A stretch of DNA of 52,150 bases from Burkholderiales bacterium. Lineage in GTDB: Bacteria; Pseudomonadota; Gammaproteobacteria; Burkholderiales; Burkholderiaceae_B. Location of the stretch: the NCBI GenBank assembly GCA_021300475.1, contig JAJTDO010000008.1, positions 14,747 to 66,896 on the forward strand, in the 5' to 3' direction. A model generated the notes under the pieces. That model did no database searches. It worked only from the letters and a program-made list of their open reading frames with translations, and was not told the origin of the DNA. The first letter of the stretch is position 1; each line of letters begins with the position of its first letter. This document shows positions 7,999 through 17,262 of this stretch, in pieces. The position numbers and the translations under genes were made by a program.

Positions 7999-9450
7999 TC
8001 AGTCTCGCGTCGCGCGAAGAATTTCTTCTTCGGTGGTCAGGCCTGAACTGATCCAGCGGGCACCGTCCTCGCGCATTTGGCGCATACCGCTGCGCAATGC
8101 GTTTTGTTTGATCACGGCTTCACCGGCCTGTGAGTGAATCAGTTCACGGATTGTGTCGTCCACCGAAAGCAATTCATAAATACCGGTTCTGCCCGCATAA
8201 CCTGTGAAGCCGCAGGCATCGCAGCCCACCGCATGCCAACGCAGGTGGTCGTCTTGCTTTTTGCAGTGCGGGCAGAGTTGCCTGACCAAGCGCTGAGCCA
8301 GAACCCCCAGCAGGCTGGAGGACAGAAGAAACGGCTCCACACCCATGTCAATGAGCCGGGTGACCGCGCTGGCAGAATCGTTGGTGTGCAAGGTGGCGAG
8401 CACCAGGTGACCGGTCAGGGATGCTTGTACGGCAATTTGCGCGGTTTCCAGATCCCGGATTTCACCGATCATGATGACATCGGGGTCTTGCCGCAAAATG
8501 GCTCGCAAGGCTTTGCCAAAGCTCATGTCAATCTTGCTGTTGACCGGCGTCTGACTGATGCCGGGCAGGTCGTATTCAACCGGATCTTCCACGGTCATGA
8601 TGTTGGTGGTGCCCACCTCCAGCCGTGACATTGCCGCATACAGCGTTGTGGTTTTTCCCGATCCTGTGGGTCCTGTCACCAATACAATGCCGTGAGGCTG
8701 CTTGATCAGCCGGTCGATTTCAGCCAACGCATCTTCGGCCATGCCCAGCTTCGCCAGATTCAGGCGGCCTGCGTCTTTTTGCAGCAATCGCAATACCACA
8801 CGCTCGCCATGCCCGGTGGGTAGCGTAGAGACGCGGACATCCACGGCACGGCCACCAATTTTAAGGTTGATGCGACCGTCCTGAGGCAGGCGTTTTTCCG
8901 CAATGTCCAGACTCGCCATGATTTTAATGCGCGCCGCCAGTGCGGCATGTAGTTCCCGTCTGGGTTGCAGTACATCGCGCAGTGAGCCGTCCACCCGAAA
9001 GCGCACGGCAGAATGGGTTTCAAACGGTTCAATGTGAATATCCGAGGCATTGTCACGGCTGGCTTGGGTCAGCAAGGCATTGATCATGCGGATAATCGGC
9101 GCGTCGTCTTCGGTGTCCAGTAAGTCTTCAACGGCCGGAATGTCCTGCATCAATTGCGCCAGATCCAGATCTCCCGCCACCTCGTCAGCCACGGCAGCGG
9201 CTGAGGTTTCTTGGGCGGAGTAAGCCTGTTGTATGGTTCTGTCCAACAGTGCAGCGTCCTCGCAAGGCAGCCACACAATACGTTGCGGTGCGAACCGCTG
9301 CAATTCGTTCATGGCTTGGGCGGGCGTGTCTGGGCATATCCAGACCTTCCATGCATCGGCTTGCAGTTCGGCGCAAAGCATGCGGTTTTGTCTGGCAAAC
9401 GCATAAGGAACCTTGCTGATGGCCTGTTGAGAAAAACTCAGTGCGCTCAT
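7999..9450 (-). CDS. gspE: Type II secretion ATPase GspE
   Basis: Hexameric cytoplasmic ATPase that powers pseudopilus assembly. The 483-aa protein has an N-terminal domain that binds GspL in the family, an Asp-box region (NASDIHIEPF), Walker A GPTGSGKT at residues 260-267, a His/Asp box (TVEDPVEYDLPG), Walker B DVIMIGEIRD at 324-333, and a zinc-binding CxxC pair (CPHC near 393, CDAC near 410). All catalytic elements are intact. The ATG overlaps the gspD stop as ATGA. The zinc knuckle and arginine-rich NTPase core separate it from PilB only loosely, but the surrounding gsp genes settle the call. Confidence 0.97.
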   Translation of the reverse strand: MSALSFSQQAISKVPYAFARQNRMLCAELQADAWKVWICPDTPAQAMNELQRFAPQRIVWLPCEDAALLDRTIQQAYSAQETSAAAVADEVAGDLDLAQLMQDIPAVEDLLDTEDDAPIIRMINALLTQASRDNASDIHIEPFETHSAVRFRVDGSLRDVLQPRRELHAALAARIKIMASLDIAEKRLPQDGRINLKIGGRAVDVRVSTLPTGHGERVVLRLLQKDAGRLNLAKLGMAEDALAEIDRLIKQPHGIVLVTGPTGSGKTTTLYAAMSRLEVGTTNIMTVEDPVEYDLPGISQTPVNSKIDMSFGKALRAILRQDPDVIMIGEIRDLETAQIAVQASLTGHLVLATLHTNDSASAVTRLIDMGVEPFLLSSSLLGVLAQRLVRQLCPHCKKQDDHLRWHAVGCDACGFTGYAGRTGIYELLSVDDTIRELIHSQAGEAVIKQNALRSGMRQMREDGARWISSGLTTEEEILRATRD

Positions 9451-11714
9451 GGCGTTTTTACATCAATCCGTGTTGTTTTGGCCTTCGGGGTATTAAACGG
9501 TATCTGCGTGGCTTTGCCCGGTGCCGCAGGTGCCAGTCCGCCTTCACCAAACGGTTTCAAGTCCGGCATGATGGGGGCAGCCTCGTTGGGCAGGGCAAAC
9601 CGCGGTGTCGGTTGAGACTGCTCGCCAATGCCGCGCATGTATTCGTAACGGTCCGCCATCAGCGAGTTCGATTGTTCAGGTGTGCGTATGACAACCGGAC
9701 GCAGGAAAACCATTAAGTTGGTCTTTACCCGTTTTCTCGCATCGTAGCGAAAAAATACGCCCACACCCGGCAGGTCGCCCAAACCGGGCACTTTTTCTTC
9801 GGTGTCGCTGTACCGGTCTTCAACCAGTCCGCCCAACACAATAATGTTGCCGTCGTCCACAATCACGTTGGACTCGATGGCCCGCTTGTTGGTAATGATG
9901 CCGGCTGTCTGGGTACGGTCTTGAACTGAGGACACTTCCTGATAAATACCCAGTTTCACCGTGCCACCCTCAGACACCTGGGGCTTGACCCGCAGTGTCA
10001 GGCCTACATCGCGCCGCTCAATGGTCTGGAACGGATTAACCGCTGCGCTGGTACCGGTGGCCGTGAATTGCCCCGTAACGAACGGCACGTTCTGACCAAT
10101 AATGATTCTGGCCTCTTCATTGTCCAGGGTCAGCAAATTTGGTGTTGAAAGAATATTCGCATTTGCATTGGTTTCAAGCGCCCGCGCCAGAAAACCGAGG
10201 TTGGTAATGGTACCGAGTCCGGGAATTTCAACCTGTCCCTTGATGATTCCGACATTCAAGCCGCCACCCACGGTACCCAGGTTGGCCGCAGCGTCCAGAA
10301 TGTTGTTGCCGCCTCCACGCGAGCCGAAGTTGGTGCCGCCAAAGCCCCCTGAACCTCCAGAACCAACGTTTGAAAGCGCCTGAAACTGTATGCCGAATTG
10401 CGCCGCTTTTTCTGCGCTGACCTCTACAATCAAGGACTCAACAAACACTTGCGCACGGCGAACATCCAGCTTGTCAATAATGGAACGCAGGTTCCTGTAA
10501 ACCGGTTCTGGCGCCGTGATGATCAAGGAATTGGTGGTGGGGTCCGCTTGAACAATGCCCGGTGTGCTGGGGGTGCTGTTGCCAGTGGCTGTACTGGATT
10601 GCGCCCCCAGATTGGACCCGCCGCCCATGCTTCCACCCATGCCCCCGCCCATACCACTGCTCAAGCCGCCACCGCCACTTGAACCCGGCATGCCGGTACC
10701 CAACCCCTGGCTTGAACCGCCGGATTGGCTCCCCATGCTGGAAAGACCGCTACCGGAATTGCCGCCCGCGCTGTTATTGGTCAGTAAATTGTTGCTGGTA
10801 TCGCTGCTGAGCACGGAGCGCAGCGTTTGCGCCAACTTGGCCGCTTCCGCATTTTTCAGGTAAACGACATACACGCTGCCGGGCTGCACGGTGGGTTGGT
10901 CCAGGCGAGCAATCAGGTTTTTTGCCTGCGCCATGCGGGCAGTGCTGGAGGTTCTGATCAACAAGGAATTGGTTCTTGCATCCGCCAGAACGGTCATTCT
11001 TTGTCCGCCGTCTACTGCTGCGCCAGTGGCGCGCGCACCCTCATCGAGCAAGCGCGACACCGAGCCGGCCAAGTCAATGGCCAAGGCATGTTTTACCGGA
11101 ACGATTTCCAGATCATTGGCGCTCGGGCCGTCAATGCTGGCAATAATACGGCCTATCCGTTTCAGGTTGTCGGCGTAATCAGTGATGACGAGCGTGTTGT
11201 TGTTCGGGTAGGCAGCGATCGTGTTGTTGGGCGCAATCAGCGGGCGCAACACCGGTACGAGGTTAGTGGCGGACTCATAATTCAGTTGAAAAACCTGAGT
11301 CACAATCTGGTCGCCACGCAACTCGGTGCCTTTTCTCGGGTCAGTCGCAGAGGCCTGAATTTTTGCATCATTTTCTGGCACCACGCGGGCAATGCCCCCG
11401 GCCTCAACAATAGTGAAACCTTGCAAGCGCAGGGCTGCCAGCAATGTGTTGTAGGCTTCCGCTTTATTCACCGGTGCCTGGCTTTGCAAATTGATGCTGC
11501 CCTTCACCCTGGGGTCCACCACGAAATTCTTGTTGGTGAAGGTGCCGATTGCCCGCACTGCAGATTCAATTTCCGCGTTCACAAAGTTCAGCCGTATCAT
11601 GTCCTCGGCTGAGCAGACCGGTTGGGTGGCCATCAGTGCAGCCAACAATAAAGCGCTCAGCGTTTTGTTGTTAAGCATATGTTTTTCTAAAGTTTTGTTC
11701 TTGCTTGCGTTCAT
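9447..11714 (-). CDS. gspD: Type II secretion outer-membrane secretin GspD
   Basis: Forms the multimeric outer-membrane channel. The 755-aa protein has a signal peptide (LLAALMATQPVCSA), an N0 domain (IRLNFVNAEIESAVRAIG), N1-N3 repeats and a C-terminal secretin domain ending near VPGLGDLPGVGVFF and LMVFLRPVVIR. A long Gly/Ser/Met-rich low-complexity insert sits at about residues 310-375 in the N3 region, and a second Gly-rich stretch lies near 455-475. ATG 11714 overlaps the gspN stop as ATGA; the internal Met13 (MLNNKTLSALL) would also leave a complete signal peptide. No pilotin gene is seen nearby. Confidence 0.96.
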   Translation of the reverse strand: MNASKNKTLEKHMLNNKTLSALLLAALMATQPVCSAEDMIRLNFVNAEIESAVRAIGTFTNKNFVVDPRVKGSINLQSQAPVNKAEAYNTLLAALRLQGFTIVEAGGIARVVPENDAKIQASATDPRKGTELRGDQIVTQVFQLNYESATNLVPVLRPLIAPNNTIAAYPNNNTLVITDYADNLKRIGRIIASIDGPSANDLEIVPVKHALAIDLAGSVSRLLDEGARATGAAVDGGQRMTVLADARTNSLLIRTSSTARMAQAKNLIARLDQPTVQPGSVYVVYLKNAEAAKLAQTLRSVLSSDTSNNLLTNNSAGGNSGSGLSSMGSQSGGSSQGLGTGMPGSSGGGGLSSGMGGGMGGSMGGGSNLGAQSSTATGNSTPSTPGIVQADPTTNSLIITAPEPVYRNLRSIIDKLDVRRAQVFVESLIVEVSAEKAAQFGIQFQALSNVGSGGSGGFGGTNFGSRGGGNNILDAAANLGTVGGGLNVGIIKGQVEIPGLGTITNLGFLARALETNANANILSTPNLLTLDNEEARIIIGQNVPFVTGQFTATGTSAAVNPFQTIERRDVGLTLRVKPQVSEGGTVKLGIYQEVSSVQDRTQTAGIITNKRAIESNVIVDDGNIIVLGGLVEDRYSDTEEKVPGLGDLPGVGVFFRYDARKRVKTNLMVFLRPVVIRTPEQSNSLMADRYEYMRGIGEQSQPTPRFALPNEAAPIMPDLKPFGEGGLAPAAPGKATQIPFNTPKAKTTRIDVKTP

Positions 11715-12457
11715 GATCCGAGTCGGTACCTGTTATTTTCCTGTCTGCCCATCTGGCTGAGCAGTCCTGTTAGCGCGACTTGCTGGGATGCACTGGGTGT
11801 GGCGTAGCCTTTGAAGGAAAACCCGTCGGTTGCAGACCACGCAGCCTGTCCTTCCAGCTTCAGATCCCCTGACAACGTGCTTAAGTCTGCACGCAAAGTG
11901 CCCTGTTTTTCCACGGTTGCCAACACCTCATAATGCCCGAGCGGTTTTACCACGGAAAGCGCAGACTGTGCATCTTGCCATTGAATTTTCAGTGTAAAGG
12001 CGCTGTCGCTAAAAATATCCGCCCACACAATGCTGACATTTCCTGCAGGTTTGATGGTGTTCCAGGGGGTTCCGGTGGCCACCAGCCAACTGGCCGGAAA
12101 GCGCAACTGATTCCCGCTGATCCGCCAGCGGTTTTCTTGCCAACTGATTTGCAGAAGCTCAGGCATGACGGGGTGGCTCACCGAAATACCAGGCAAACCG
12201 CCACTTGCCACAGGCAGCCAATGTGTATCCCAGACCAAGCGCCCCGGCAATGCCATTTTTGTCTGCCCATCGAAAATTGCGATCTGGGCGCTGCCTTGCC
12301 AGGCGGTGCCAGACACCGCCACAAGACTGATCCGATTGTCACTGGCTTTTTTAAGGGCCTGATTCAGAACATCGGCGGGCAGAAAAAATAAAAAGGCACT
12401 CAAAAACCCTAGGGTTGTTGTCAAAAGAAGTCCAGCTTTTTTCAATGACGCGCCCAT
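11711..12457 (-). CDS. gspN: Type II secretion protein GspN
   Basis: A 248-aa accessory component anchored in the inner membrane by one N-terminal segment (LLLTTTLGFLSAFLFFLP). The signature ISLVAVSGTAWQGSAQIAIF is typical of T2SN proteins, which are found in part of the type II systems; their exact role is not established. The start codon abuts the gspM stop (TGAATG) and the end overlaps gspD by ATGA, so it is tightly embedded in the operon. The position between gspM and gspD matches other betaproteobacterial loci. Confidence 0.9.
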   Translation of the reverse strand: MGASLKKAGLLLTTTLGFLSAFLFFLPADVLNQALKKASDNRISLVAVSGTAWQGSAQIAIFDGQTKMALPGRLVWDTHWLPVASGGLPGISVSHPVMPELLQISWQENRWRISGNQLRFPASWLVATGTPWNTIKPAGNVSIVWADIFSDSAFTLKIQWQDAQSALSVVKPLGHYEVLATVEKQGTLRADLSTLSGDLKLEGQAAWSATDGFSFKGYATPSASQQVALTGLLSQMGRQENNRYRLGS

Positions 12458-12967
12458 TCAGGGTTTAAGCCTCTGGCCCCAGACAGCCACCATGTCAACG
12501 GTGCCCGTTGAAACCTTGTTTAAGGTGACTGAACTTAGCGTCAGGCCGCTCGTCCGTTCTGTGGCATCCAGCCATTCCAAAGCATCAGCGGCGGGAAGAC
12601 CAGAAACCTCAACACTGAATTGGCCCTCAGACTTTTCGGTGATTCTGGATTTTTCAAGCCACTGCATCAGCGCAAGCCTGGATTCCAGTTGCTCTCTGGG
12701 CTGACCCTGTTCCACAGTAGCAGAGACACCCTGATTTTTTATAGAGACAATCTCTTTGGACAGTGCGAGCACGCGTGCCGTTAGTACCTGTTTGTCAGCC
12801 AGCATTTGGCCGCCCCGCAAGCTGGTTTGAAGCGCAGGTTCAACGGCAATCAGCCACACCAAGGTCAGCACCACGGTTGCGAATAAAAACTTCACCAGTT
12901 TTTGTTCTCTGGCGTTGAGCTCTTCAAACCGGTTACCCAGTTGGCGCATCAAGTCAGTGCGGTTCAT
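12458..12967 (-). CDS. gspM: Type II secretion assembly protein GspM
   Basis: A 169-aa bitopic inner-membrane protein that pairs with GspL in the assembly platform. The N-terminal LNAREQKLVKFLFATVVLTLVWLIAVEPAL has the conserved REQ-type turn followed by the single membrane span, and the rest is a small periplasmic ferredoxin-like domain. The ATG overlaps the gspL stop (ATGA) and the TGA abuts gspN. Sequence conservation in this family is low; the call rests on the N-terminal pattern, length and operon place. Confidence 0.92.
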   Translation of the reverse strand: MNRTDLMRQLGNRFEELNAREQKLVKFLFATVVLTLVWLIAVEPALQTSLRGGQMLADKQVLTARVLALSKEIVSIKNQGVSATVEQGQPREQLESRLALMQWLEKSRITEKSEGQFSVEVSGLPAADALEWLDATERTSGLTLSSVTLNKVSTGTVDMVAVWGQRLKP

Positions 12968-14223
12968 TGCTCGCCCCTTGATTTTGTCCAGACTGCCAGC
13001 AACTTCGCTCTTTTCTTGTCATCGGTTTGCCAGCTGCTTTTAATTTGTTGTGCGCGCAGGTTGCTGTCTATTTCTTGGCGCTGCGCTTCAGACACCTCTG
13101 TGGCAAATACCATTTGCAAGCCTTGGTTTTCGTAAGAGACAGAACTCAAGCCGTTAAAGGGCAACATCGGCATGGCTGAGGCGGTGGCGTGAAGCAGTTG
13201 GGTGTAGGCGGAGCCGGCAGATTTCTGGTTTTGAGACAACTGCTGTTTGGCCCTTTCCAGCATCAGTACCGGATCTGCCACCTGAGGCGTATTGGGGAGC
13301 GCATCTTCAAACGCGCTGCTTGCCATGGCATCGAGCTGCGAGGCTTGCCGGTTGATCTGCCATGCAAACAAATTAAGCAAGCCCAGACCACACAATGCCA
13401 CGCCGGCGGCCAAACGCTGGGTCAAAGTCCATGGTCCGGCATCGCTAACCAGACCTTTGCCCGCCCGTCGAATTTCACGTTCCGGCACCACCGGATTTGC
13501 ATCTGGGCGCAACGCGAGTGCCTCGCGACCCAAGCACTCCACCGGCAGTCCGCTGGCCTGCTCCCACAGTCGGCCGGCTGACTGGTTTTTGCTGATCAGC
13601 AACAAACCTTTGTCCAACGCCACCGCATTTTGCTGTGCCCACCAGCGCAGGCGAAGCACCCGTTGGCCCACGTCGGTTTCCTGCATGGACCACGGCGGCG
13701 ATGTCTGTGAACACACCCAAGTGGTGTCGCCTTGTTCCATCAACCACAGCTCGCGGCTTCGCACTTCAAAGTGCAACGCTTCGCAGCAAAGCTGTTTGAC
13801 TGGAATGCCCAACTCGGAAAGCGTCTCCAGAATATTTTTGGCCTTGAGTTTTTCAACGCAAGACAGAACGTGTTTTTCAATGCCTGCAGCATCTGCAGGC
13901 AACACATGGTGTGCACTGACCCAAACATCTTCGATATTGCCCAGCACCGCCGGCTCTGCCACGAAAGACAGGGCGTCCTGCGCTTTTTTACCCTTGATTT
14001 TTGGCAGTTCAAAAGCCATCAGGCTGATGTCATCTGCATGCACGAAAACCGTGGCGGGCACTTTCGAGGGCAGTTCTGCCAGTGGTAGTTCCTGCGCGTG
14101 TAGAACCCGGCCGTTGGCAGCCACCAATTCGTAGTAGACGCGCGTCGCCAAACCCTGTTGCCGGTCCGACTCAAGTTTCAAGCGAGACGGCCACCAGAGA
14201 TACAGATTCAAATCCTTGCTCAA
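12964..14223 (-). CDS. gspL: Type II secretion platform protein GspL
   Basis: A 419-aa inner-membrane protein whose cytoplasmic actin-like domain binds GspE and whose periplasmic end contacts GspM. The cytoplasmic part spans about residues 1-270, a membrane segment follows (LAAGVALCGLGLLNLFAW), and a periplasmic ferredoxin-like domain ends the protein. The start is a TTG at 14223 overlapping the TGA of gspK by two bases; no ATG with a better site is visible nearby, so a coupled TTG start is the best reading. All recognisable parts are intact, which contrasts with the broken gspK immediately upstream. Confidence 0.93.
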   Translation of the reverse strand: MSKDLNLYLWWPSRLKLESDRQQGLATRVYYELVAANGRVLHAQELPLAELPSKVPATVFVHADDISLMAFELPKIKGKKAQDALSFVAEPAVLGNIEDVWVSAHHVLPADAAGIEKHVLSCVEKLKAKNILETLSELGIPVKQLCCEALHFEVRSRELWLMEQGDTTWVCSQTSPPWSMQETDVGQRVLRLRWWAQQNAVALDKGLLLISKNQSAGRLWEQASGLPVECLGREALALRPDANPVVPEREIRRAGKGLVSDAGPWTLTQRLAAGVALCGLGLLNLFAWQINRQASQLDAMASSAFEDALPNTPQVADPVLMLERAKQQLSQNQKSAGSAYTQLLHATASAMPMLPFNGLSSVSYENQGLQMVFATEVSEAQRQEIDSNLRAQQIKSSWQTDDKKRAKLLAVWTKSRGEQ

Positions 14224-15004
14224 TCTTGTCTCCAGAGCGTGTAGACCTTATTGCCCTCTCTTTGTATCAGGGCTTCTACCTTTAACCTAGATTCTTGCAC
14301 TTGAACCCTGCCTTTGACGAGAAAAAACTGACTCTTGACATCAATCATGTCGGTTGAAAGCGTCTCTTGGCCGCTTCCTCCAACGCTTGCGCCGGGTATT
14401 CTGCTGCGAAAATCGGCTTCATCCTTAAAACTGGCCCGGTCACGGGTGCTCAGCATTTGTTGGATCACCGCATAGTTCAAGGGCGGCACCACACTGTAGC
14501 TTTGGCCCGCCTGACTTCCTTGACAATGGTCTCACTCATGCTGCGGCTCAAGCCCATCAATGCGCTGAGCCTGTAAAACGCCTTCACCTGTTTTTCACCC
14601 GCTGTACCTGTCTGGGTGAGATTGAACAAATTGAAACGCGCCTGGGCGTCCTCAATGTCGCCGCTCAAACGGGCATTGGTGTTGTTGTCCGTACCGGATA
14701 TTTGCGGTTTGAGCGATTCATTCAACCGCGTGTCTGCCAATGGTACGGCCCAAGGTTCTGCCAAGGTGTCCGTGGTGGAGACACGGGCATCTTCACGCAA
14801 AATAACGCTGGCCCATTCAATGGCCGACTGCATCACTTGCCTGGCCTGTATTTTGGCCGCTTCATTCTGCACGCTGCGACTGACCTTATAAATCCGCCAG
14901 ATCACGCCGCTGACCAATACCGTGGACAGCACCACCACCAAAAGCGCCGTCACAATGGCCACACCGCGTTGGCTGGAAAATGTACCCGAACGGTTGCCCC
15001 TCAT
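14220..15004 (-). pseudogene. gspK: gspK, split by a frameshift and apparently lacking its middle
   Basis: GspK is the large minor pseudopilin at the pseudopilus tip. Frame 1 (15004-14477) encodes the prepilin N-terminus QRGVAIVTALLVVVLS and the region through ARFNLFNLTQTG, then ends in a non-family tail KATVWCRP. The following frame (from about 14510 to 14220) encodes a GspK C-terminus: LSTRDRASFKDEADFRSRIPG and VKSQFFLVKGRV. The two frames overlap, so one gene is split. Family members normally have about 50-60 more residues here, including a VNVNTA-type motif that I find in neither frame. This suggests a deletion whose length is not a multiple of three. ATG 15004 overlaps gspJ. An assembly error is the main alternative. 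Confidence 0.75.
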
Positions 15005-15828
15005 GATGCAGAACCCACCATAAATACGCGGTTGTACAGTTTTCCTGTGGGCATCAACACCCGGATTTCCACACCCAACGTTCTTGCCACCGTTGATGGA
15101 TTGGCATTTGCCTCTGCAACAGGCTGTGCCGTCTGTGCGGTACTTTCCGCCGGCGGTGGCAACACCGCACCAAAGTTGCTCTCTGCAGTCCAGCCTTTGC
15201 CCTCACTCCACAAGCGAACTGAAAAGCCGGACACCTGAAGCGGCACTTCTTCTGCTGCAAACATGTTGAGATTCGCCGTTGCCATGGGGTTGCCGGTTTC
15301 TAAGCCTTGCACGTTGGCCTTTAAAAACCTCGAAGACCGCAGCAGCCGGCCTTGTTCGAACCGCCATGTCACCAACAGCGAGTTCAAGCCGTCTGTGGGT
15401 GATTTTTGCAAGGTCTGAATTTGAAAACCATTGCTGAGCAACTGTATTTTTTCTCCCTTGCTCAGCAAATCATCCACCACGGTATCCAGCGTCTCTTCGT
15501 CTTCAATGGTGACGTCGGGCCTGCGTTCATTTGGCGACCTCACGCCATCTTCGTTCGGGGTGGGAGGTGCGGTTGAACCGCCGCTGCTGGCTGCAACATT
15601 TGCTGGGCCTACTCGGGCGTTTGGAACGTTTTTCAAGTCATTGGACAATTGACCGAACACAGAGCGTAACTGCGCCAGCTCTTCATCGGTCGCGCGCACC
15701 CGGTTGGTGAGCCGAATGACGTTTTCCAGCCCTTGCCATGAAAGAACTGCCACCACCGACACAATGGCCAGTGCCACCAACAATTCAATCAGGGTGAATC
15801 CTTTGTGGTTTGCAAGCGGGCGCAGCAT
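15001..15828 (-). CDS. gspJ: Minor pseudopilin GspJ
   Basis: A 275-aa minor pseudopilin of the type II pseudopilus tip complex. It has a short prepilin leader MLRPLANHKG followed by the processed helix FTLIELLVALAIVSVV with the conserved Glu at +5. The globular part contains the conserved SNDLKN region near residue 90 and a Pro/Ser/Thr-rich insert near 112-130 (SSGGSTAPPTPNEDG). The start abuts the gspI stop and the end overlaps gspK as ATGA. It is longer than many GspJ proteins because of the insert. A prepilin peptidase is needed for maturation; none is encoded in this window. Confidence 0.94.
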   Translation of the reverse strand: MLRPLANHKGFTLIELLVALAIVSVVAVLSWQGLENVIRLTNRVRATDEELAQLRSVFGQLSNDLKNVPNARVGPANVAASSGGSTAPPTPNEDGVRSPNERRPDVTIEDEETLDTVVDDLLSKGEKIQLLSNGFQIQTLQKSPTDGLNSLLVTWRFEQGRLLRSSRFLKANVQGLETGNPMATANLNMFAAEEVPLQVSGFSVRLWSEGKGWTAESNFGAVLPPPAESTAQTAQPVAEANANPSTVARTLGVEIRVLMPTGKLYNRVFMVGSAS

Positions 15829-16212
15829 TTAAGGCAGCCTCGCCAGAAAAACCACAAGACGCGCCCGGTAGCTGCCCGCACCCAACCTGTCTTGCTCATC
15901 CACCACCCGAATATCTACCCGGCGGAAATTTGGGTTGGGTGTGTTGGATATGTCAATAATGCAAAGCCACGCCTGATTCCCTTGGGGGCAGGGTCTTTCC
16001 GTGACGCCAGGGTTGGGGAAAACACCCCGCAACCGCAATTCATTGGCCATGTTCTCCGCGCTCCATTGGGCGTTGAGCCGGGTGATCATTGCGTCTTGTT
16101 GAACGTTCATTGAGCCCGATGCCTTGATGGCCGCCATCAAAGCCACTGCCAGTATGGTCAGCGCCACGAGGGCTTCAACCAGTGTGAACCCTTTGGAGGC
16201 GTGGCGTTTCAT
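15829..16212 (-). CDS. gspI: Minor pseudopilin GspI
   Basis: A 127-aa minor pseudopilin with a very short leader MKRHASKG and the helix FTLVEALVALTILAVALMAAIKA, Glu at +5. The remainder contains the conserved ENMANELRLRG segment typical of GspI. Length is normal for the family. The start overlaps the gspH stop (ATGA) and the stop abuts gspJ. It forms the tip complex with GspJ and GspK; since gspK is damaged here, the complex may be incomplete (inference). Confidence 0.94.
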   Translation of the reverse strand: MKRHASKGFTLVEALVALTILAVALMAAIKASGSMNVQQDAMITRLNAQWSAENMANELRLRGVFPNPGVTERPCPQGNQAWLCIIDISNTPNPNFRRVDIRVVDEQDRLGAGSYRARLVVFLARLP

Positions 16213-16676
16213 GATTTCACCAGTCGGAACCGACCGGTATTGAGGCGTACAAGCCAGCGCGATGCCGTGCCTTTTCGCAATTCAAGGGCACACGGCTCGG
16301 CTGAGGGTTCAGATTTCAAGATCAACTCTGAACTGAATGTGCCTTGCGTTTGAACAGTGAGCTGTATGTCGGTTTGCTGCCAGTTTTTCGGGCTTAGAAA
16401 ATCATCTTTGATGATTTGCATCACCCCTTCATCGTTGGGTCTGGTAAACACGAAGCCCGAGGCGCTTGCCCTGAAGGTGATGTTGGTCGCCTTCATTTCA
16501 GCCTCTTCTTGCGCAATGGTGAGAATCTGGGCCAGCCGTTCTGCTTCCTGGTCCAGCAGTCTTTGGTCGTCCGGCAACAGCTTTGCAGACACCAAGGCTG
16601 TCCCTATGGCAATCACCACCAGAACAACCAGCAGTTCAAGCAATGTGAACCCTGAGTTGTTCAGTGGTTTTGCCAC
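16209..16676 (-). CDS. gspH: Minor pseudopilin GspH
   Basis: A pseudopilin with the processed segment FTLLELLVVLVVIAIGTALVSAKLLP, Glu at +5, and a globular part with RLAQILTIAQEEAEMKATNITF, typical of the GspH/FimT fold. I chose GTG 16676, which gives a 9-residue leader (MAKPLNNSG) and places the start just after the gspG stop at 16693. The open frame extends to ATG 16757, which would give a 182-aa form with an unusually long leader overlapping gspG by 65 bases. No strong ribosome site decides between them, so the start is uncertain while the gene itself is clear. Confidence 0.9.
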   Translation of the reverse strand: MAKPLNNSGFTLLELLVVLVVIAIGTALVSAKLLPDDQRLLDQEAERLAQILTIAQEEAEMKATNITFRASASGFVFTRPNDEGVMQIIKDDFLSPKNWQQTDIQLTVQTQGTFSSELILKSEPSAEPCALELRKGTASRWLVRLNTGRFRLVKS

Positions 16677-16692
16677 GCTGCGTCCGCTTTTT

Positions 16693-17151
16693 TTAACGGT
16701 CCCAAGAACCAATGTCGCTGTCCGGACCGGCTCCGCCCGGTTTGCCATCGGCTCCATAACTGAACACGTCGATCTCGCCTTTAACGCCTGGGTTCAGGTA
16801 TTGATAGACATTGCCCCAAGGGTCTTTTGGCAACTTGTCCAAATAACCGCCGGTTTTCCAGTTGTTGGGCAAAGGTTCGGTGGTCGGTTTTGCCACCAAT
16901 GCCTTTAAACCTTGCTCTGTAGTAGGGTAGCGGCTGTTGTCCAATCGGTACAGGCTAAGTGCCTGCATGACTGACCCGATGTCCTGTTTTGCAGCAATGG
17001 CCCGTGCTTCATCCGGACGCCCCATGATTTTTGGCAGCACCAAGGTGGCCAAAATACCCAGAATGACCACGACCACCATGATTTCAATCAGGGTGAAGCC
17101 GCTTGCGGCTCGGGAAAACCGCGCTGAACGCGGTGCGCTGAAACGATTCAT
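16693..17151 (-). CDS. gspG: Major pseudopilin GspG
   Basis: The main pilus-like subunit of the type II secretion machine. It has a leader of 18 residues and the processed helix [22 protein letters not shown] with Glu at +5. It also has the conserved [15 protein letters not shown] region and a C-terminal calcium-site loop ([19 protein letters not shown]). I chose ATG 17151 because a perfect AAGGAGCT lies just upstream (about 17161-17168); the open frame continues to TTG 17172, which would run through that ribosome site. It is the first gene of the gsp operon, with a candidate promoter at 17253-17281. Confidence 0.96.
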   Translation of the reverse strand: MNRFSAPRSARFSRAASGFTLIEIMVVVVILGILATLVLPKIMGRPDEARAIAAKQDIGSVMQALSLYRLDNSRYPTTEQGLKALVAKPTTEPLPNNWKTGGYLDKLPKDPWGNVYQYLNPGVKGEIDVFSYGADGKPGGAGPDSDIGSWDR

Positions 17152-17233
17152 TGTTAAAAGCTCCTTGAACAAGCCGTCATTATCTCTGAAAACCGTCAGG
17201 CTGTTGCGGTTCGGAGCTTGGCACTAGGTAAAG

Positions 17234-17262
17234 TTGTTACCCTGAATCGGGACTTATATCAT
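17234..17262 (+). promoter_or_regulatory. Candidate sigma70 promoter reading towards gspC
   Basis: TTGTTA (17234-17239), a 17-base spacer, and TATCAT (17257-17262) match the sigma70 pattern at 4 and 5 of 6 positions. Transcription would begin near 17269. It points towards gspC but runs into the intrinsic terminator at 17338-17370 first. Sequence match only. Confidence 0.4.

Noticed and set aside
10600-10790. Possible minisatellite or DNA repeat array in gspD
   Set aside because: The repetition is at the amino-acid composition level; DNA units are not regular in length or sequence.
10555-10863. Proline-rich plus-strand frames opposite gspD
   Set aside because: They are the antisense of the glycine-rich secretin insert; proline codons mirror glycine codons.
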